A stretch of 64,000 bases of DNA from a bacterium (GTDB taxonomy: Bacteria > Elusimicrobiota > Elusimicrobia > UBA1565 > UBA9628), in NCBI GenBank assembly GCA_021822495.1, contig JAKAQO010000001.1, forward strand, positions 248,001-312,000, in the 5' to 3' direction. Positions 17,305 through 26,470 of this stretch are shown piece after piece. The notes beneath the pieces were generated by a model, which was not told the origin of the DNA, did not search any database, and saw nothing but the letters and a program-made list of their open reading frames with translations. A program made the position numbers and the translations under genes. Position 1 is the stretch's first letter. Each line of letters starts with the position of its first letter.

Positions 17305-19974
17305 ATGATAAAAAATTATCGCCGACGTCAAAAAGCGGGATTCTTTATCGGGGCTTGCTTCCTGTTGACTCCCTGGGCCCACGCGCAAATCCTTTCTTTA
17401 AAGGATACACAGGCGATTAAAGCCTGTCAAATAACCCTAAAAACCTTTAAGACGCTTTCTTTCTCCCGGCAAAAAGAGATTTTATCCGGAAATTGCGATC
17501 ACCCAACGACGTTTTTGATGAGAAAAACCGCCAACAACAATCCCCCGCAAGAAAATGGTCTTGAGAAATCTTCCAACCATATTCACGACCTTCTGCAAAG
17601 AGCGAAGACAAGTTTTGGCGCTCATTCATCGGATGAAAACATCGCCGTTTCCGGCCTTTCGGGAAAAACAGAAAGACTCATTTCTCCGGTTGCGGTTCAA
17701 ACCCATTTTTCACAACTTTCCTCGGCCTCAACCCCTCTCAATCCAAACTCGCCCTCTTCACCCAACGCTCAACCTCCAGCGCAAAAGCCCGGTAAACCCG
17801 CAAAACCAGCCACAAAGCCTGCGGCTAAAAAACCCCGGTTTATTCCGATTCCCGGAAGCGATTGGGAAAAAGCGGCTAATGGGGACGTCAGCCCTGAAGA
17901 CGATCCCGGCTACGAAAGCGAAATTACTTTTAATGATCAGCTGATGAACCAAGATAATCAAGTCGGAGATACCAGCAAAGCCTGCCGCAAGCTCGATCTG
18001 CATGGAGCCGGAGCCTATTGGATAGGAGATTTGGGAATATCAGGCTCCATCCATCGCGCGATACTCGCTCTCCCTTACGCCAATGGACGCCTCGCGGTCT
18101 TGGATTCTTATACGCCGGCGCCTGAATATCATTACGGCTTTGTTCCCACCAGTATCAGCGGAGCGCCGCTCACCTTGACCTTGGGCATGAATACCAGTCT
18201 CAACACGACCGTCATTCGCCCGCTTCCGCTGAACCAGGCCAGCGCCTGCAACAGTCTCCTGCGCATCTTTAATCCGCTTGACGCTAAAACCGTTTTTCCT
18301 CTCAACGCTAAACGCATCGAGAAAATGGAAATCGGCGAAATCTGGAAGTTGCCGGTTCAAATTCAAATCGCGGCCGGCCCGGGCCTTACCCCGATTTTCG
18401 GCCCCGCCATCATCGGGCTTAACCTCCTCTACTCCCAAACGGGCGGCTATGGCCTCACCTTAAGACGCCTAGATAAAACCCATCTGCGGGTCCGGCTTAG
18501 ATTTAACCACGCCAAACTTTTGAGCGCTTCGGGACAAACCCTTTTCAGCATGGCCGGCCCCATGTTGTCGGTGATATTTTCGCAAGAAGTGCCCGTCGTG
18601 GGAGATTCTTTGGGCGGCAGAAACGTCGGGCAAGGGCTCAGCCAACTCTGGATTACGCAGCTCATCAATTACACGACCACCAAACTTGGAGTGTCCATCT
18701 CCTGGAGCGGAGAAAACCAGGCCTTGATTGAATTTATCCTCAACCCCGAAGATCACAAGCAAATGCTGGAGCTTCAAAAACTCGCGACCGGCGGCAGATT
18801 CGGAACTCTTTCAACGCTTATGAAAATGTATACGGACTCGGCGAAAAACTCATTTAAGCTGACGGAAAAATCCGTGATTAAAAACGCCCGTCAAAACAGC
18901 TTGCGCCTGAAAAGCCCGGTCAATTTCCTCGGAACCCAGGAATCGGTGGGCATCAGCCGCTCGGTTAATTTCACGATTCCGATTATCTTTAATTTTTCAG
19001 CCCAATCCTCTCATGATCATCAGCAAATGAAAATACTCGATCCCTCCGGAGGAGCTTTCAAGGTTAGCGGAACCTTCAAAGCCTTTGACGCCTCTCATGG
19101 AAATCAACATGGAGAATTACAACTCCCTTATTTCGGCTCTCTCTTTGAACAAGACTCCCAGGAAGGAGTTTCGACTTTCCTCTATTACGACAAGAAAGGA
19201 CGCGTGTCCTCGCCGGTCATTCTCTACACCCAAAACGCGGGACTGACCAGAAACAGCAAAGCCCCTTTGCGCTTAACCGAACTTGCCCGTTCTTTTTTCC
19301 CAAGCTATGGGGATAAGAAATTGGCTCTTCCCTTGGGCGGCCTCATTCCCAAAGGAGAGAAGGACGCCTACAAAGGCGGTTCCTCGGCCATGACCGTCGT
19401 TTTGGATCATAATGCGATCTCTGACATTAAGCGCGCATCCAAAGACCTCATCTTCAAATCCTATTTAAACGCCCAAAAAAATCGACGGGAGCTTTTATTA
19501 ATCGCCTCCAGAGCCGTAAAGAGGCATACCACTCCCGAAGCCCTCATTGACAGAGAAATTCGCGGTCTCTATCCTCCCGGAAAGCCAAGCCCTGAGAAAA
19601 CCCGCCTTATTTCGCATCTTCATGCCGAAAAAGATCAATTCGAGCAAATGAGAGATTTAGTCGCGGAATTGCCTTATTTGGGAAATCCTCACAAAAAACC
19701 GCATATCACTCCTGATGAAGAAACGCAAAATATCCGCAATTTCATAACGGGAAAAAGCAAAAATGGTTTGGCTTATGGAAATTTGATGAAAGTCATCGTG
19801 CGCCTCATTAAACCCAAGCACTTAGCCGTGGAATTTGTCTTAAGCGCCAAAAGAAAAGGCGGCAAAAGAGACCAGACGCGCCTCTATTTGAACCATAAAC
19901 TCGTGGAAAACCCTCTCATCAAGAGATGGAGTTTGGCCGCCTCCCGGTATCTTGTCCTTCAAACCACCGATTAA
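17305..19974 (+). CDS. Large exported protein of unknown function
   Basis: An 889-residue protein with a signal peptide (RRRQKAGFFIGACFLLTPWA then HAQ). Residues about 150-178 form a Pro/Lys/Ala-rich linker (PAQKPGKPAKPATKPAAKKP). The rest looks globular and rich in beta-type alternation, with SKACRKLDLHGAGAYWIGDL near 225 and a hydrophobic glycine-rich patch near 430. The C-terminal third contains charged helical stretches. Four scattered cysteines occur in the N-terminal 330 residues. I recognise no family and no catalytic motif; a cell-surface or outer-membrane-associated role is a guess from export, size and the linker. The leaderless start at 17305 is supported by the promoter spacing. 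Confidence 0.75.
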   Translation: MIKNYRRRQKAGFFIGACFLLTPWAHAQILSLKDTQAIKACQITLKTFKTLSFSRQKEILSGNCDHPTTFLMRKTANNNPPQENGLEKSSNHIHDLLQRAKTSFGAHSSDENIAVSGLSGKTERLISPVAVQTHFSQLSSASTPLNPNSPSSPNAQPPAQKPGKPAKPATKPAAKKPRFIPIPGSDWEKAANGDVSPEDDPGYESEITFNDQLMNQDNQVGDTSKACRKLDLHGAGAYWIGDLGISGSIHRAILALPYANGRLAVLDSYTPAPEYHYGFVPTSISGAPLTLTLGMNTSLNTTVIRPLPLNQASACNSLLRIFNPLDAKTVFPLNAKRIEKMEIGEIWKLPVQIQIAAGPGLTPIFGPAIIGLNLLYSQTGGYGLTLRRLDKTHLRVRLRFNHAKLLSASGQTLFSMAGPMLSVIFSQEVPVVGDSLGGRNVGQGLSQLWITQLINYTTTKLGVSISWSGENQALIEFILNPEDHKQMLELQKLATGGRFGTLSTLMKMYTDSAKNSFKLTEKSVIKNARQNSLRLKSPVNFLGTQESVGISRSVNFTIPIIFNFSAQSSHDHQQMKILDPSGGAFKVSGTFKAFDASHGNQHGELQLPYFGSLFEQDSQEGVSTFLYYDKKGRVSSPVILYTQNAGLTRNSKAPLRLTELARSFFPSYGDKKLALPLGGLIPKGEKDAYKGGSSAMTVVLDHNAISDIKRASKDLIFKSYLNAQKNRRELLLIASRAVKRHTTPEALIDREIRGLYPPGKPSPEKTRLISHLHAEKDQFEQMRDLVAELPYLGNPHKKPHITPDEETQNIRNFITGKSKNGLAYGNLMKVIVRLIKPKHLAVEFVLSAKRKGGKRDQTRLYLNHKLVENPLIKRWSLAASRYLVLQTTD

Positions 19975-20002
19975 AAATCGGACAAGCCAACGGCTGAGAT
20001 GT

Positions 20003-20008
20003 TATAAT
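20003..20008 (+). promoter_or_regulatory. -10 box for the aminotransferase gene
   Basis: TGTTATAAT contains a perfect TATAAT at 20003-20008. The predicted start near 20015 leaves a leader of about 50 bases ending in AAAGGAG before the ATG at 20065. This shows the genome also uses conventional leaders with ribosome sites. Confidence 0.6.
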
Positions 20009-20064
20009 GGAATTGGGGCGCAATGATTCCCAACCCGGAACCTTGGCCCTAAAGGAGATTTCTC

Positions 20065-21219
20065 ATGATTCCCATTTTTGGCGTCGCCGCGGAATATAAA
20101 AAAATTCGCAAAGACTTAAGAAAAGCCGCTCTTGAGGTTCTCGATTCCGGACATTATATTCTCGGTCCACACACAAGCGCGTTTGAACAGGAGTTCGCTT
20201 CCCTTATGGAAGCCAAGCACGCCATCAGCCTTTCTTCCGGAACTGACGCCCTGGAAGTCGCCTTAAGAGCTTTGGGAGTCGGCCCGGGAGATGAGGTGAT
20301 TGTTCCGACATTTACCTTTGTCGCGACCGCCGCCGCCGTTTCTATCGTTGGCGCAACGCCGGTTTTTTGCGATGTAGACGCAAAAACTTTAAATATCGGC
20401 GCGAAAGAAATAGAAGCCGTTCTCACCCACAAGACTAAAGCCATTATCCCGGTTCATCTTTACGGCTCTCCGGCCAACATGACGGAAATTATGGAGTTAG
20501 CCCATCGCCGCAACCTCTTTGTTGTCGAAGACTGCGCCCAGGCCCATTTGGCCCGCTGGCAGGGAAAACCCGTCGGATCTTTCGGCCACATCGCGGCTTT
20601 CAGCTTTTATCCCTCTAAAAATCTAGGGGCTTTGGGCGACGCCGGAGCGGTGACCACCAACGACTCCGCCCTAGCCAATATTTGTCTGGAAACAAGAAAC
20701 GCCGGGCGCGGCCTCACGGGGCCCACCTACGAATACGCGCGAGTGGCCGGCAACAGCCGCATGGCGGAAATTCAGGCGGCTTTTTTGCGCGTCAAACTCA
20801 AAGGGCTTAAGGAAAGAACGGATCAAAGAATCGAAGTCGCTAAATTTTACGAGAAAAAATTCTCAAAGCTTCCGTTAATCTTGCCGCCCGTCGGGGACGG
20901 CATAACGCAACCCGTGTTTCACCTCTACGTTATCCGAACTGAAAAAAGAGACGAACTCGCGAGTCATCTTAAAGAAGCGGGGGTGTCCTGCGGGGTTTAT
21001 TATCCCCTCCCGCTTCATAGACAAAAATGCTATCAACACCTTAATCTCAACCCGGCAGCGTTCCCAAACGCCGAGAAAGCCTCTCAAACAGTCTTAGCCC
21101 TTCCCATGCACCCATTTCTTTCTAAAAAGGAAATGGCACAAGTGGCACAAGCCGTGACTTCTTTTTTCAAAGGCTCGCGCTCAAAGCTCAATCAAGAAAG
21201 TCTATCCGTCGCCTCATAA
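20065..21219 (+). CDS. DegT/DnrJ/EryC1/StrS-family sugar aminotransferase
   Basis: PLP-dependent aminotransferase acting on nucleotide-linked keto sugars, 384 residues. The PLP lysine is Lys185 in FYPSKNLGALGDAG. Other family motifs are SSGTDALEVALRALG (58-72), DEVIVPTFTFVATA, VEDCAQAHLA (155-164) and GNSRMAEIQAAFL. The C-terminal small domain contains FHLYVIRTEKRDEL. It is followed after 6 bp by a glycosyltransferase, pointing to a surface glycan. The exact sugar cannot be read from sequence; the family includes 3-amino and 4-amino sugar enzymes. The last 15 residues (SRSKLNQESLSVAS) look like an unstructured tail. Confidence 0.9.
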   Translation: MIPIFGVAAEYKKIRKDLRKAALEVLDSGHYILGPHTSAFEQEFASLMEAKHAISLSSGTDALEVALRALGVGPGDEVIVPTFTFVATAAAVSIVGATPVFCDVDAKTLNIGAKEIEAVLTHKTKAIIPVHLYGSPANMTEIMELAHRRNLFVVEDCAQAHLARWQGKPVGSFGHIAAFSFYPSKNLGALGDAGAVTTNDSALANICLETRNAGRGLTGPTYEYARVAGNSRMAEIQAAFLRVKLKGLKERTDQRIEVAKFYEKKFSKLPLILPPVGDGITQPVFHLYVIRTEKRDELASHLKEAGVSCGVYYPLPLHRQKCYQHLNLNPAAFPNAEKASQTVLALPMHPFLSKKEMAQVAQAVTSFFKGSRSKLNQESLSVAS

Positions 21220-21225
21220 CCAATA

Positions 21226-22323
21226 ATGCCCCGACGCCTTCTCTTGGTCTCAACTTCGACAACCCGGGGAGGCGCGGAAAAAATAATCTACACCCTGGCG
21301 ACTTATCTCAACCGCGAAAAATTTGAAATCGCGGGACTTGTGAGCGTCAAATCTCTGGGAGCTTATGGACCTCTGCTTCAAAAAGAAAATATTCCTGTTC
21401 ACAGCCTTGAAATGGAGCCCCTGAGGTTTTTTTCAGCCGCGGCTCATCTAAAAAAAATTATTAATGAAAAACGCCCTGACATCGTTTTGGCCTTTATGTA
21501 TCAAGCTCTTGAGCTTTGTCGAATCGTAAAACTCATCTCCCCCGCGCCCTTCAAACTCATTTCTTCTCACCGCGTCAACCCGCGCACCCGTTCCTTTGCG
21601 ACTTTGCTGATAGACCAAATGCTTAAGACTCAAGATGATCTCACCATCGCAGAATGCAGGGCTTCCGCCTCTTTTTTGATCGAGCATCAAGGATATCCGG
21701 CAAACAAGGTTCAAGTCATTCATAACGGAATCGCAATTCCCACATTTCAAGCAGAGAAATCCGCTTTGAGAAAAGAACTCGGCATCTCTGAGGGCTCCTT
21801 TTTAATTGGAACGGCCGGGCGCCTTCATAAGCAAAAAAATCACGCCGCTCTCGTTGACGCCGTCGCAATTCTCAAAGATAGAAAAAACCTCTCCTGCGTG
21901 ATCCTCGGCGAAGGTCCGGAACGCTCGGCGCTGGAACGTCAAATTGAAAAACTCGATCTCAAAGACCGCGTCTTTTTATTGGGCGAAAAAGAAAACGCCG
22001 CCTCCTTTTTGCCAGCCCTAGACGCCTTTATTCTTTCTTCAGACTGGGAAGGATTTCCCTCCGTCATTTTAGAAGCGATGGCGTCAAAAACACCGGTCAT
22101 TGCGACCAATGTAGACGGAATCTCTGAAATTATCGAGAATGAAATCAACGGCTTTCTCGTTGTTCCTAATGATGCCGAGGCTTTAGCCCGTAAAATCGCC
22201 GAACTCGCCGACGCTCCGGATGATTTAAGACATCGTCTCATCCAAAACGCTTATCAAACCACGCTCGAACAATTTCCTTTATCAAAAATGATAGCGGCCT
22301 ATGAGAAAATTCTTTTAGAGTAG
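21226..22323 (+). CDS. Family 4 glycosyltransferase
   Basis: A GT-B glycosyltransferase of 365 residues in the GT4 family. The N-terminal domain opens with LLLVSTSTTRGGAEKIIYTL, the acceptor-side motif. The C-terminal donor domain has GTAGRLHKQKNHAALVDAV near 197 and ILSSDWEGFPSVILEAMASK near 265 with the family's E-x7-E acidic pair, then NEINGFLV. It starts 6 bp after the aminotransferase and is probably co-transcribed with it. Likely substrates are a nucleotide sugar and a growing surface polysaccharide or glycolipid. Confidence 0.9.
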   Translation: MPRRLLLVSTSTTRGGAEKIIYTLATYLNREKFEIAGLVSVKSLGAYGPLLQKENIPVHSLEMEPLRFFSAAAHLKKIINEKRPDIVLAFMYQALELCRIVKLISPAPFKLISSHRVNPRTRSFATLLIDQMLKTQDDLTIAECRASASFLIEHQGYPANKVQVIHNGIAIPTFQAEKSALRKELGISEGSFLIGTAGRLHKQKNHAALVDAVAILKDRKNLSCVILGEGPERSALERQIEKLDLKDRVFLLGEKENAASFLPALDAFILSSDWEGFPSVILEAMASKTPVIATNVDGISEIIENEINGFLVVPNDAEALARKIAELADAPDDLRHRLIQNAYQTTLEQFPLSKMIAAYEKILLE

Positions 22324-22335
22324 GGCCGCTTTAGT

Positions 22336-22351
22336 TATAATAATCTTAATG
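22336..22351 (+). promoter_or_regulatory. Consensus -10 giving a leaderless carboxylase start
   Basis: TATAAT at 22336-22341 lies 13 bp before the ATG at 22349, with TTTTAG at -35 distance. No ribosome site lies between the -10 and the ATG. Transcription should start within a base or two of the start codon. Confidence 0.6.
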
Positions 22352-23953
22352 ACCTCACAAACCGACTCTCCGCTGGAAGAGGGCCAAAAGCCCCGTCAAA
22401 CGCCGCCTGCGGTCTTAAAGCTCAAGACCCTCATTCAAAAAGCGGAAGCGGGCGGAGGCCCCGAGCGCGTCCAGGCGCAAAAAGCCCGCGGAAAGTTCAC
22501 AGCCAGAGAACGCATTCATTATTTGCTCGATGAGGGGAGTTTTCAGGAAACCGATCTTTTGGTCCGCACCCGGGCCGCTGATTTTGGCCTCAAGGACAAG
22601 GACATTCCCGCCGACGGCGTGATTACCGGATTTGGAACCATCGGCGGAAGAGAAGTGGCGGTTTATTCGCAGGATTTCACTGTTTTAGGGGGCTCTTTGG
22701 GGCTCGCCCATGCCGCCAAAATCGTCAAAATAATGGACATGGCAATGTCCAGCCGCGTGCCCGTTATCGGGATACTCGACTCCGGCGGCGCCCGCATTCA
22801 GGAAGGGGTTGATTCCCTGGACGGCTATGCCCAAATCTTTTACCGAAATACGATGGCCTCAGGCGTTATCCCTCAAATCTCGGTCATTCTCGGCCCTTGC
22901 GCCGGGGGCGCGGTCTATTCCCCGGCTTTGACTGATTTTGTTTTCATGGTTGAGGGAATCAGCCACATGTTTGTCACCGGGCCTGATGTCGTCAAAGCGG
23001 CGACGGGAGAAGAAATCTCTTTTGAGGCCTTGGGCGGAAGCTCCGTACACGCCGCCAAATCCGGGGTCTGCCATTTTGTCGCGAAATCAGAACCCGATTG
23101 CTTTAGGCAAGCTCGCGAGCTCTTGTCGTATCTTCCCCAAAACCGCTGGGAACGCCCGCCCCGCATTGCCAATCCTGACCCGGTTCGCAGAAAAACGCCG
23201 CTTTTGGAAACTCTCTGCAATCTTGACCCTAAAAAGCCCTACCGCGTTCATCACATTCTTTGGCAAATCGCTGATGAACATAAGTTTTTTGAGGTTCAAG
23301 AGTCCTATGCCCGAAACGTCATCACCGGCTTTATTCGCCTAGGGGGAGACGTGGTCGGGGTCATTGCCAACAACCCCGGGCATTTCGCCGGGGCCTTGGA
23401 CATCAACGCCTCGGATAAATCCGCGCGCTTCATCCGTTTTCTCAATTCCTTTAATATTCCCATTCTCACTCTGGTCGACGTCCCCGGGTACTGGCCCGGC
23501 CTCGATCAAGAGCACGGCGGAATCATCCGGCACGGAGCGAAAATTCTCCACGCCTATAGCGAAGCGACCGTTCCAAAAATTTCGGTCATTCTTAGAAAAG
23601 CCTACGGCGGGGCCTATATCGCGATGAGTTCCAAATATCTCAAGAGCGATTTTAATTTCGCTTTCCCGTGCGCCGAGATCGCGGTCATGGGACCGCAGGG
23701 GGCGATTGAAATTCTCTTTTCGAAAGAACTCTCCGCCGCAAAAACCGAAGAAGAAAAAAAATCCCTGCGCGAAAAACTAATCAAGGATTATTCCGAAAAA
23801 TTCGCCTCGCCCTACCCCGCCGCGGCGTCGGGCTCCATTGATGAAGTCATCGAACCCGCGGATTTGCGTCTTAAAATCATCCGCGCTTTAAGACTTCTCA
23901 AAAACAAACGTCTACCAGGACAACACTTGATTTCACGAAACATCCCGCTTTAA
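22349..23953 (+). CDS. Acyl-CoA carboxylase beta subunit (propionyl-CoA carboxylase or methylmalonyl-CoA decarboxylase type)
   Basis: Carboxyltransferase of the PccB/MmdA family, 534 residues with two crotonase-fold halves. The N-half has KARGKFTARERIHYLLDEGSF and GILDSGGARIQEGVDSL with the oxyanion glycines. The C-half has LVDVPGYWPGLDQEHGG and the second oxyanion loop RKAYGGAYIAMSSK. It transfers carboxybiotin to an acyl-CoA or the reverse. No biotin carboxylase, biotin carrier or decarboxylase membrane subunit is nearby, so carboxylation and Na+-pumping decarboxylation cannot be told apart. Its stop overlaps the following response-regulator start (TAATG). Confidence 0.92.
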   Translation: MTSQTDSPLEEGQKPRQTPPAVLKLKTLIQKAEAGGGPERVQAQKARGKFTARERIHYLLDEGSFQETDLLVRTRAADFGLKDKDIPADGVITGFGTIGGREVAVYSQDFTVLGGSLGLAHAAKIVKIMDMAMSSRVPVIGILDSGGARIQEGVDSLDGYAQIFYRNTMASGVIPQISVILGPCAGGAVYSPALTDFVFMVEGISHMFVTGPDVVKAATGEEISFEALGGSSVHAAKSGVCHFVAKSEPDCFRQARELLSYLPQNRWERPPRIANPDPVRRKTPLLETLCNLDPKKPYRVHHILWQIADEHKFFEVQESYARNVITGFIRLGGDVVGVIANNPGHFAGALDINASDKSARFIRFLNSFNIPILTLVDVPGYWPGLDQEHGGIIRHGAKILHAYSEATVPKISVILRKAYGGAYIAMSSKYLKSDFNFAFPCAEIAVMGPQGAIEILFSKELSAAKTEEEKKSLREKLIKDYSEKFASPYPAAASGSIDEVIEPADLRLKIIRALRLLKNKRLPGQHLISRNIPL

Positions 23954-24639
23954 TGGAACGCGCCCAAATACTCGTCGTCGAGGATACGCCGTCAACCGCA
24001 AGCCTCATCTCCCATATCCTCAAGGAAAAAAACTTGGGCGTCAAACTGGTTTCTTCATTGAAAAGCGCGCGCAGCGAACTTTCAAGCGTCACCTTTGATC
24101 TCCTCATTCTTGACCGCGGCTTGCCGGACGGAGACGGGCTTGATTTCGTCAAGGAACTCCGAACTTCAAAAAAAATGGAGACCATCCCTATTTTAATTCT
24201 GACGGCGCAAAATGAGCTTAACGAACGCGTTTTGGGTCTTAACGAAGGCGCCGACGATTATCTCGGGAAACCTTTCAATACCCAGGAACTGGGCGCACGC
24301 ATTGACGCTCTTCTGAGGCGATGCGGATACAAGCCGGAATTGACGGAAGTCTCCCTGGAAGATATAAAGCTCAATCTTTCGGCGCGAAAGGCCACTCGCG
24401 CCGGAAAAGCCGTGCCTTTAAGCGAAAGAGAATTCGATCTTCTTTGGTTTCTCGCCGAGAGGAAAAATATCGCGCTCAGCCGAGAATTGATTCTCCAGCG
24501 CGTCTGGGGTTATTCCCCGGGGCTTGATATCAGCACCAAGGTCGTGGATGTGACGATTTCCCACTTAAAAGAAAAACTGGGAAAAGCGGCTGATAAAGTC
24601 ATTCCCATTCGAGGAATTGGATATCGTCTTGAGGATTAA
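23953..24639 (+). CDS. OmpR/PhoB-family response regulator
   Basis: A 228-residue DNA-binding regulator. The receiver domain (about 5-120) has the acidic pair in VVEDT, phosphoacceptor Asp54 in LILDRGLPDG and the conserved Lys in YLGKPFN. The C-terminal winged helix (about 135-226) has LSEREFDLLWFLAERKN, HLKEKLGKAADKV and the closing GIGYRLE. No histidine kinase is adjacent, so the sensor is elsewhere. It is translationally coupled to the carboxylase gene, which is unusual for a metabolic gene. It runs up to the convergent DUF192 gene, leaving 2 bp between stops. Confidence 0.93.
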   Translation: MERAQILVVEDTPSTASLISHILKEKNLGVKLVSSLKSARSELSSVTFDLLILDRGLPDGDGLDFVKELRTSKKMETIPILILTAQNELNERVLGLNEGADDYLGKPFNTQELGARIDALLRRCGYKPELTEVSLEDIKLNLSARKATRAGKAVPLSEREFDLLWFLAERKNIALSRELILQRVWGYSPGLDISTKVVDVTISHLKEKLGKAADKVIPIRGIGYRLED

Positions 24640-24641
24640 AG

Positions 24642-25124
24642 TTATTCTCGCGGTATTTTGACTTTAAATTTTAAAGTCTGCCCCACCGCCAAATGATCTC
24701 TCTTGGCCGCCCCGGCGGGTAATTCCAGAACGTATTGGCCTTGACCGCCAACCCTGGCGACATCGGCATCAGTCGTCTTAGGTGTTGAGGCCGCGACGTT
24801 CGGATACAAAGCGGTGATTTTCTTATCCCAACCGATATAGACCATATCCAAATTGACCCAGGTATTTTTCATCCAAAACTCGAAATACCCCTCTTTAGGG
24901 AAAACGAAAAGCATCCCGTAATCTTTAGGAAGCTTTTTCCTAAACATCAGCCCCTCTTCCCGTTCTTTCGGCGTATCGGCGATATCGGCCTTAATCTTGG
25001 CGCCCGAAGAGGACGCGATGACGACATGGTGAGAGGCATGAAATGTTTTCCCGGTCTTGGCCCAAACAGAGGCTTTTGCGCAACAGACTAAGCCCAAAAT
25101 TATAAAAGTCTTTTTCAATCTCAA
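24642..25124 (-). CDS. Exported DUF192-family protein
   Basis: A DUF192 domain protein of about 160 residues. The family core is seen as EREEGLMFRKKLPKDYGMLF, FEFWMKNTWVNLDMVYI and QYVLELPAG. I placed the start at TTG 25124, where AAGAGG lies 8 bp upstream and the sequence continues as a signal peptide (MRLKKTFIILGLVCCAKASVWA). The frame is open about 300 bp farther, but that part has no protein-like character and runs antisense to the next gene. Cys near the signal peptide could allow lipidation, but the lipobox is poor. Function of the family is unknown; it is found in secreted and archaeal proteins. Confidence 0.8.
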   Translation of the reverse strand: MRLKKTFIILGLVCCAKASVWAKTGKTFHASHHVVIASSSGAKIKADIADTPKEREEGLMFRKKLPKDYGMLFVFPKEGYFEFWMKNTWVNLDMVYIGWDKKITALYPNVAASTPKTTDADVARVGGQGQYVLELPAGAAKRDHLAVGQTLKFKVKIPRE

Positions 25125-25165
25125 ACTCGTTTTCCTCTTGAGATATATCTTATTAAACAAATTGG

Positions 25166-25171
25166 TATACT
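25166..25171 (+). promoter_or_regulatory. -10 box for the Lrp-type ligand-binding gene
   Basis: TATACT at 25166-25171 precedes the ATG at 25195 by 29 bp, with GGGAGGG as ribosome site in the short leader. The region is divergent with the DUF192 gene. Confidence 0.5.
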
Positions 25172-25194
25172 GACAAAAGACAAAGGGAGGGTTT

Positions 25195-25428
25195 ATGGTT
25201 ACGGGACTTGTTTTGGTCAGATTGATGGCGGGAAAAGAAAAATCGGCGCTCAGCCAAATCAAGGCGATCAAGGGCGTCGCGCATGTCACGGCCGTTTTCG
25301 GGAGATGGGATTTAGTCTTAGACGTTGAAACGGAAGATATCGTCACTTTATCAAATGTCGTCGTCCGCGGAATTCGCTCCACCCCCGGGGTTCTCTCAAC
25401 GGAAAGTTTGGTCACAACCGCCATTTAG
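25195..25428 (+). CDS. Stand-alone Lrp/AsnC ligand-binding (RAM) domain protein
   Basis: A 77-residue protein consisting only of the RAM/ACT-like domain of Lrp/AsnC regulators. The sequence opens VTGLVLVRLMAGKEKSALSQ and continues with VAHVTAVFGRWDLVLDVE, matching the beta-alpha-beta-beta-alpha-beta order; there is no helix-turn-helix. Such proteins oligomerise and bind amino acids, and can modulate full-length Lrp partners. A strong GGGAGGG ribosome site precedes the ATG. It lies 10 bp upstream of the dipeptide transporter ATPase gene, so an amino-acid-sensing role in peptide use is a reasonable inference. Confidence 0.88.
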   Translation: MVTGLVLVRLMAGKEKSALSQIKAIKGVAHVTAVFGRWDLVLDVETEDIVTLSNVVVRGIRSTPGVLSTESLVTTAI

Positions 25429-25438
25429 CCGAGGCTGG

Positions 25439-26443
25439 ATGCCCCCCATTCTTTCCATCTCCAATCTCAAGGTCCGCTTTTCAACCGATTCCGGCACGAT
25501 TGGGGCCGTTGAAAACCTAAACTATTCTCTCAACGCGAATCAAACCCTGGCCATCGTCGGGGAATCCGGATCCGGGAAAAGCGTCCATGCGCTTTCCATT
25601 CTCCGGCTTCTGCCGCCCCCGCCCCAATGCCTAGTTGAGGGAGAAATTTTATTTCACGACAAAAATCTTTTAAATCTCCCGCTCAAGGAAATGCGCAAAA
25701 TCCGGGGAGACCGCATCGCGATGATTTTCCAAGAACCGATGACTTCCTTAAACCCGGTTTTAACCATCGGAGAACAGATCGCCGAGCCCTTGATGATTCA
25801 CAAGGGAAAAACGCGCTCAGACGCCCTCAATGAGGCGGCGCGGCTTTTAGACCGCGTGGGAATTCCCGACGCAAAAAGCCGTCTCAAGAATTATCCTCAT
25901 CAATTTTCCGGCGGAATGCGCCAGCGCGCGATGATCGCGATGGCTTTAAGCTGCAACCCCGAAATTTTAATCGCTGATGAGCCAACCACCGCCTTGGATG
26001 TCACCATTCAAGCTCAAATTCTCGAACTCATCAAGGAACTCCAAAAGGAGTTTCACATGGCGGTGATTCTAATCACCCACAACATCGGCATCGTCGCCGA
26101 CATGGCGGATCAAATGATTGTGATGTATGCGGGGCGGGCTGTTGAAACGGCTCCCATGAATTCTCTTTTTAACCATCCTTCCCATCCCTACACCCAGGGA
26201 CTTTTAAGCGCGATTCCGTCTCTTGATTCCAAAAAAAATCGCCTTGAGTCTATTCCTGGTCGCCCCCCGGATTTAAAAAATAAGCCCCAGGGATGTCCTT
26301 TTTCTCCGCGCTGCCCTAAGGTTCAAGCCCAATGCAGGGAAAACGACCCGCCCTTTTTTGACCTTGGAGATGCTCACAAAGCCAACTGCTGGCTCATGGA
26401 AGAGTTAGGGACAGTCCCCAATTCTCAAGGAGAAAAAGTATGA
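25439..26443 (+). CDS. dppD: Peptide ABC transporter ATP-binding protein, DppD/OppD type
   Basis: ATPase subunit of a peptide/nickel-type ABC importer, 334 residues from the ATG at 25439, chosen because GAGG lies just upstream and the domain begins at once ([18 protein letters not shown]). Motifs: Walker A GESGSGKS, signature [12 protein letters not shown], Walker [14 protein letters not shown], and the C-terminal oligopeptide domain with the four-cysteine iron-sulfur-like motif ([14 protein letters not shown] plus a later Cys). A GGGACAGTCCCC palindrome is inserted in the last codons (ELGTVPNSQ). Its stop overlaps the dppF start. Confidence 0.95.
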   Translation: MPPILSISNLKVRFSTDSGTIGAVENLNYSLNANQTLAIVGESGSGKSVHALSILRLLPPPPQCLVEGEILFHDKNLLNLPLKEMRKIRGDRIAMIFQEPMTSLNPVLTIGEQIAEPLMIHKGKTRSDALNEAARLLDRVGIPDAKSRLKNYPHQFSGGMRQRAMIAMALSCNPEILIADEPTTALDVTIQAQILELIKELQKEFHMAVILITHNIGIVADMADQMIVMYAGRAVETAPMNSLFNHPSHPYTQGLLSAIPSLDSKKNRLESIPGRPPDLKNKPQGCPFSPRCPKVQAQCRENDPPFFDLGDAHKANCWLMEELGTVPNSQGEKV

Positions 26444-26470
26444 CAGAAGTTAGAGACAGTCCCCAATTTC
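26404..26470. repeat. Pair of direct GTTAGRGACAGTCCCCAATT repeats at the dppD-dppF junction
   Basis: GTTAGGGACAGTCCCCAATT at 26404 and GTTAGAGACAGTCCCCAATT at 26449 differ by one base and start 45 bp apart. One lies in the last codons of dppD and the other in the first codons of dppF, in frame in both. They belong to the dispersed GGGGAC palindrome family. The pair brackets the dppF ribosome site and the ATGA overlap. Confidence 0.8.

Noticed and set aside
22859-23342. Overlapping frames on both strands within the carboxylase gene
   Set aside because: These are shadows of a well-conserved gene; translations resemble no protein.
25125-25424. N-terminal extension of the DUF192 frame
   Set aside because: It runs antisense over the Lrp-type domain gene, has no signal or domain character, and a ribosome site plus signal peptide point to TTG 25124.
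25325-25438. Longer dppD start inside the Lrp-type gene
   Set aside because: The extension overlaps another gene in a different frame and lacks ABC-transporter character; the domain starts at 25439.
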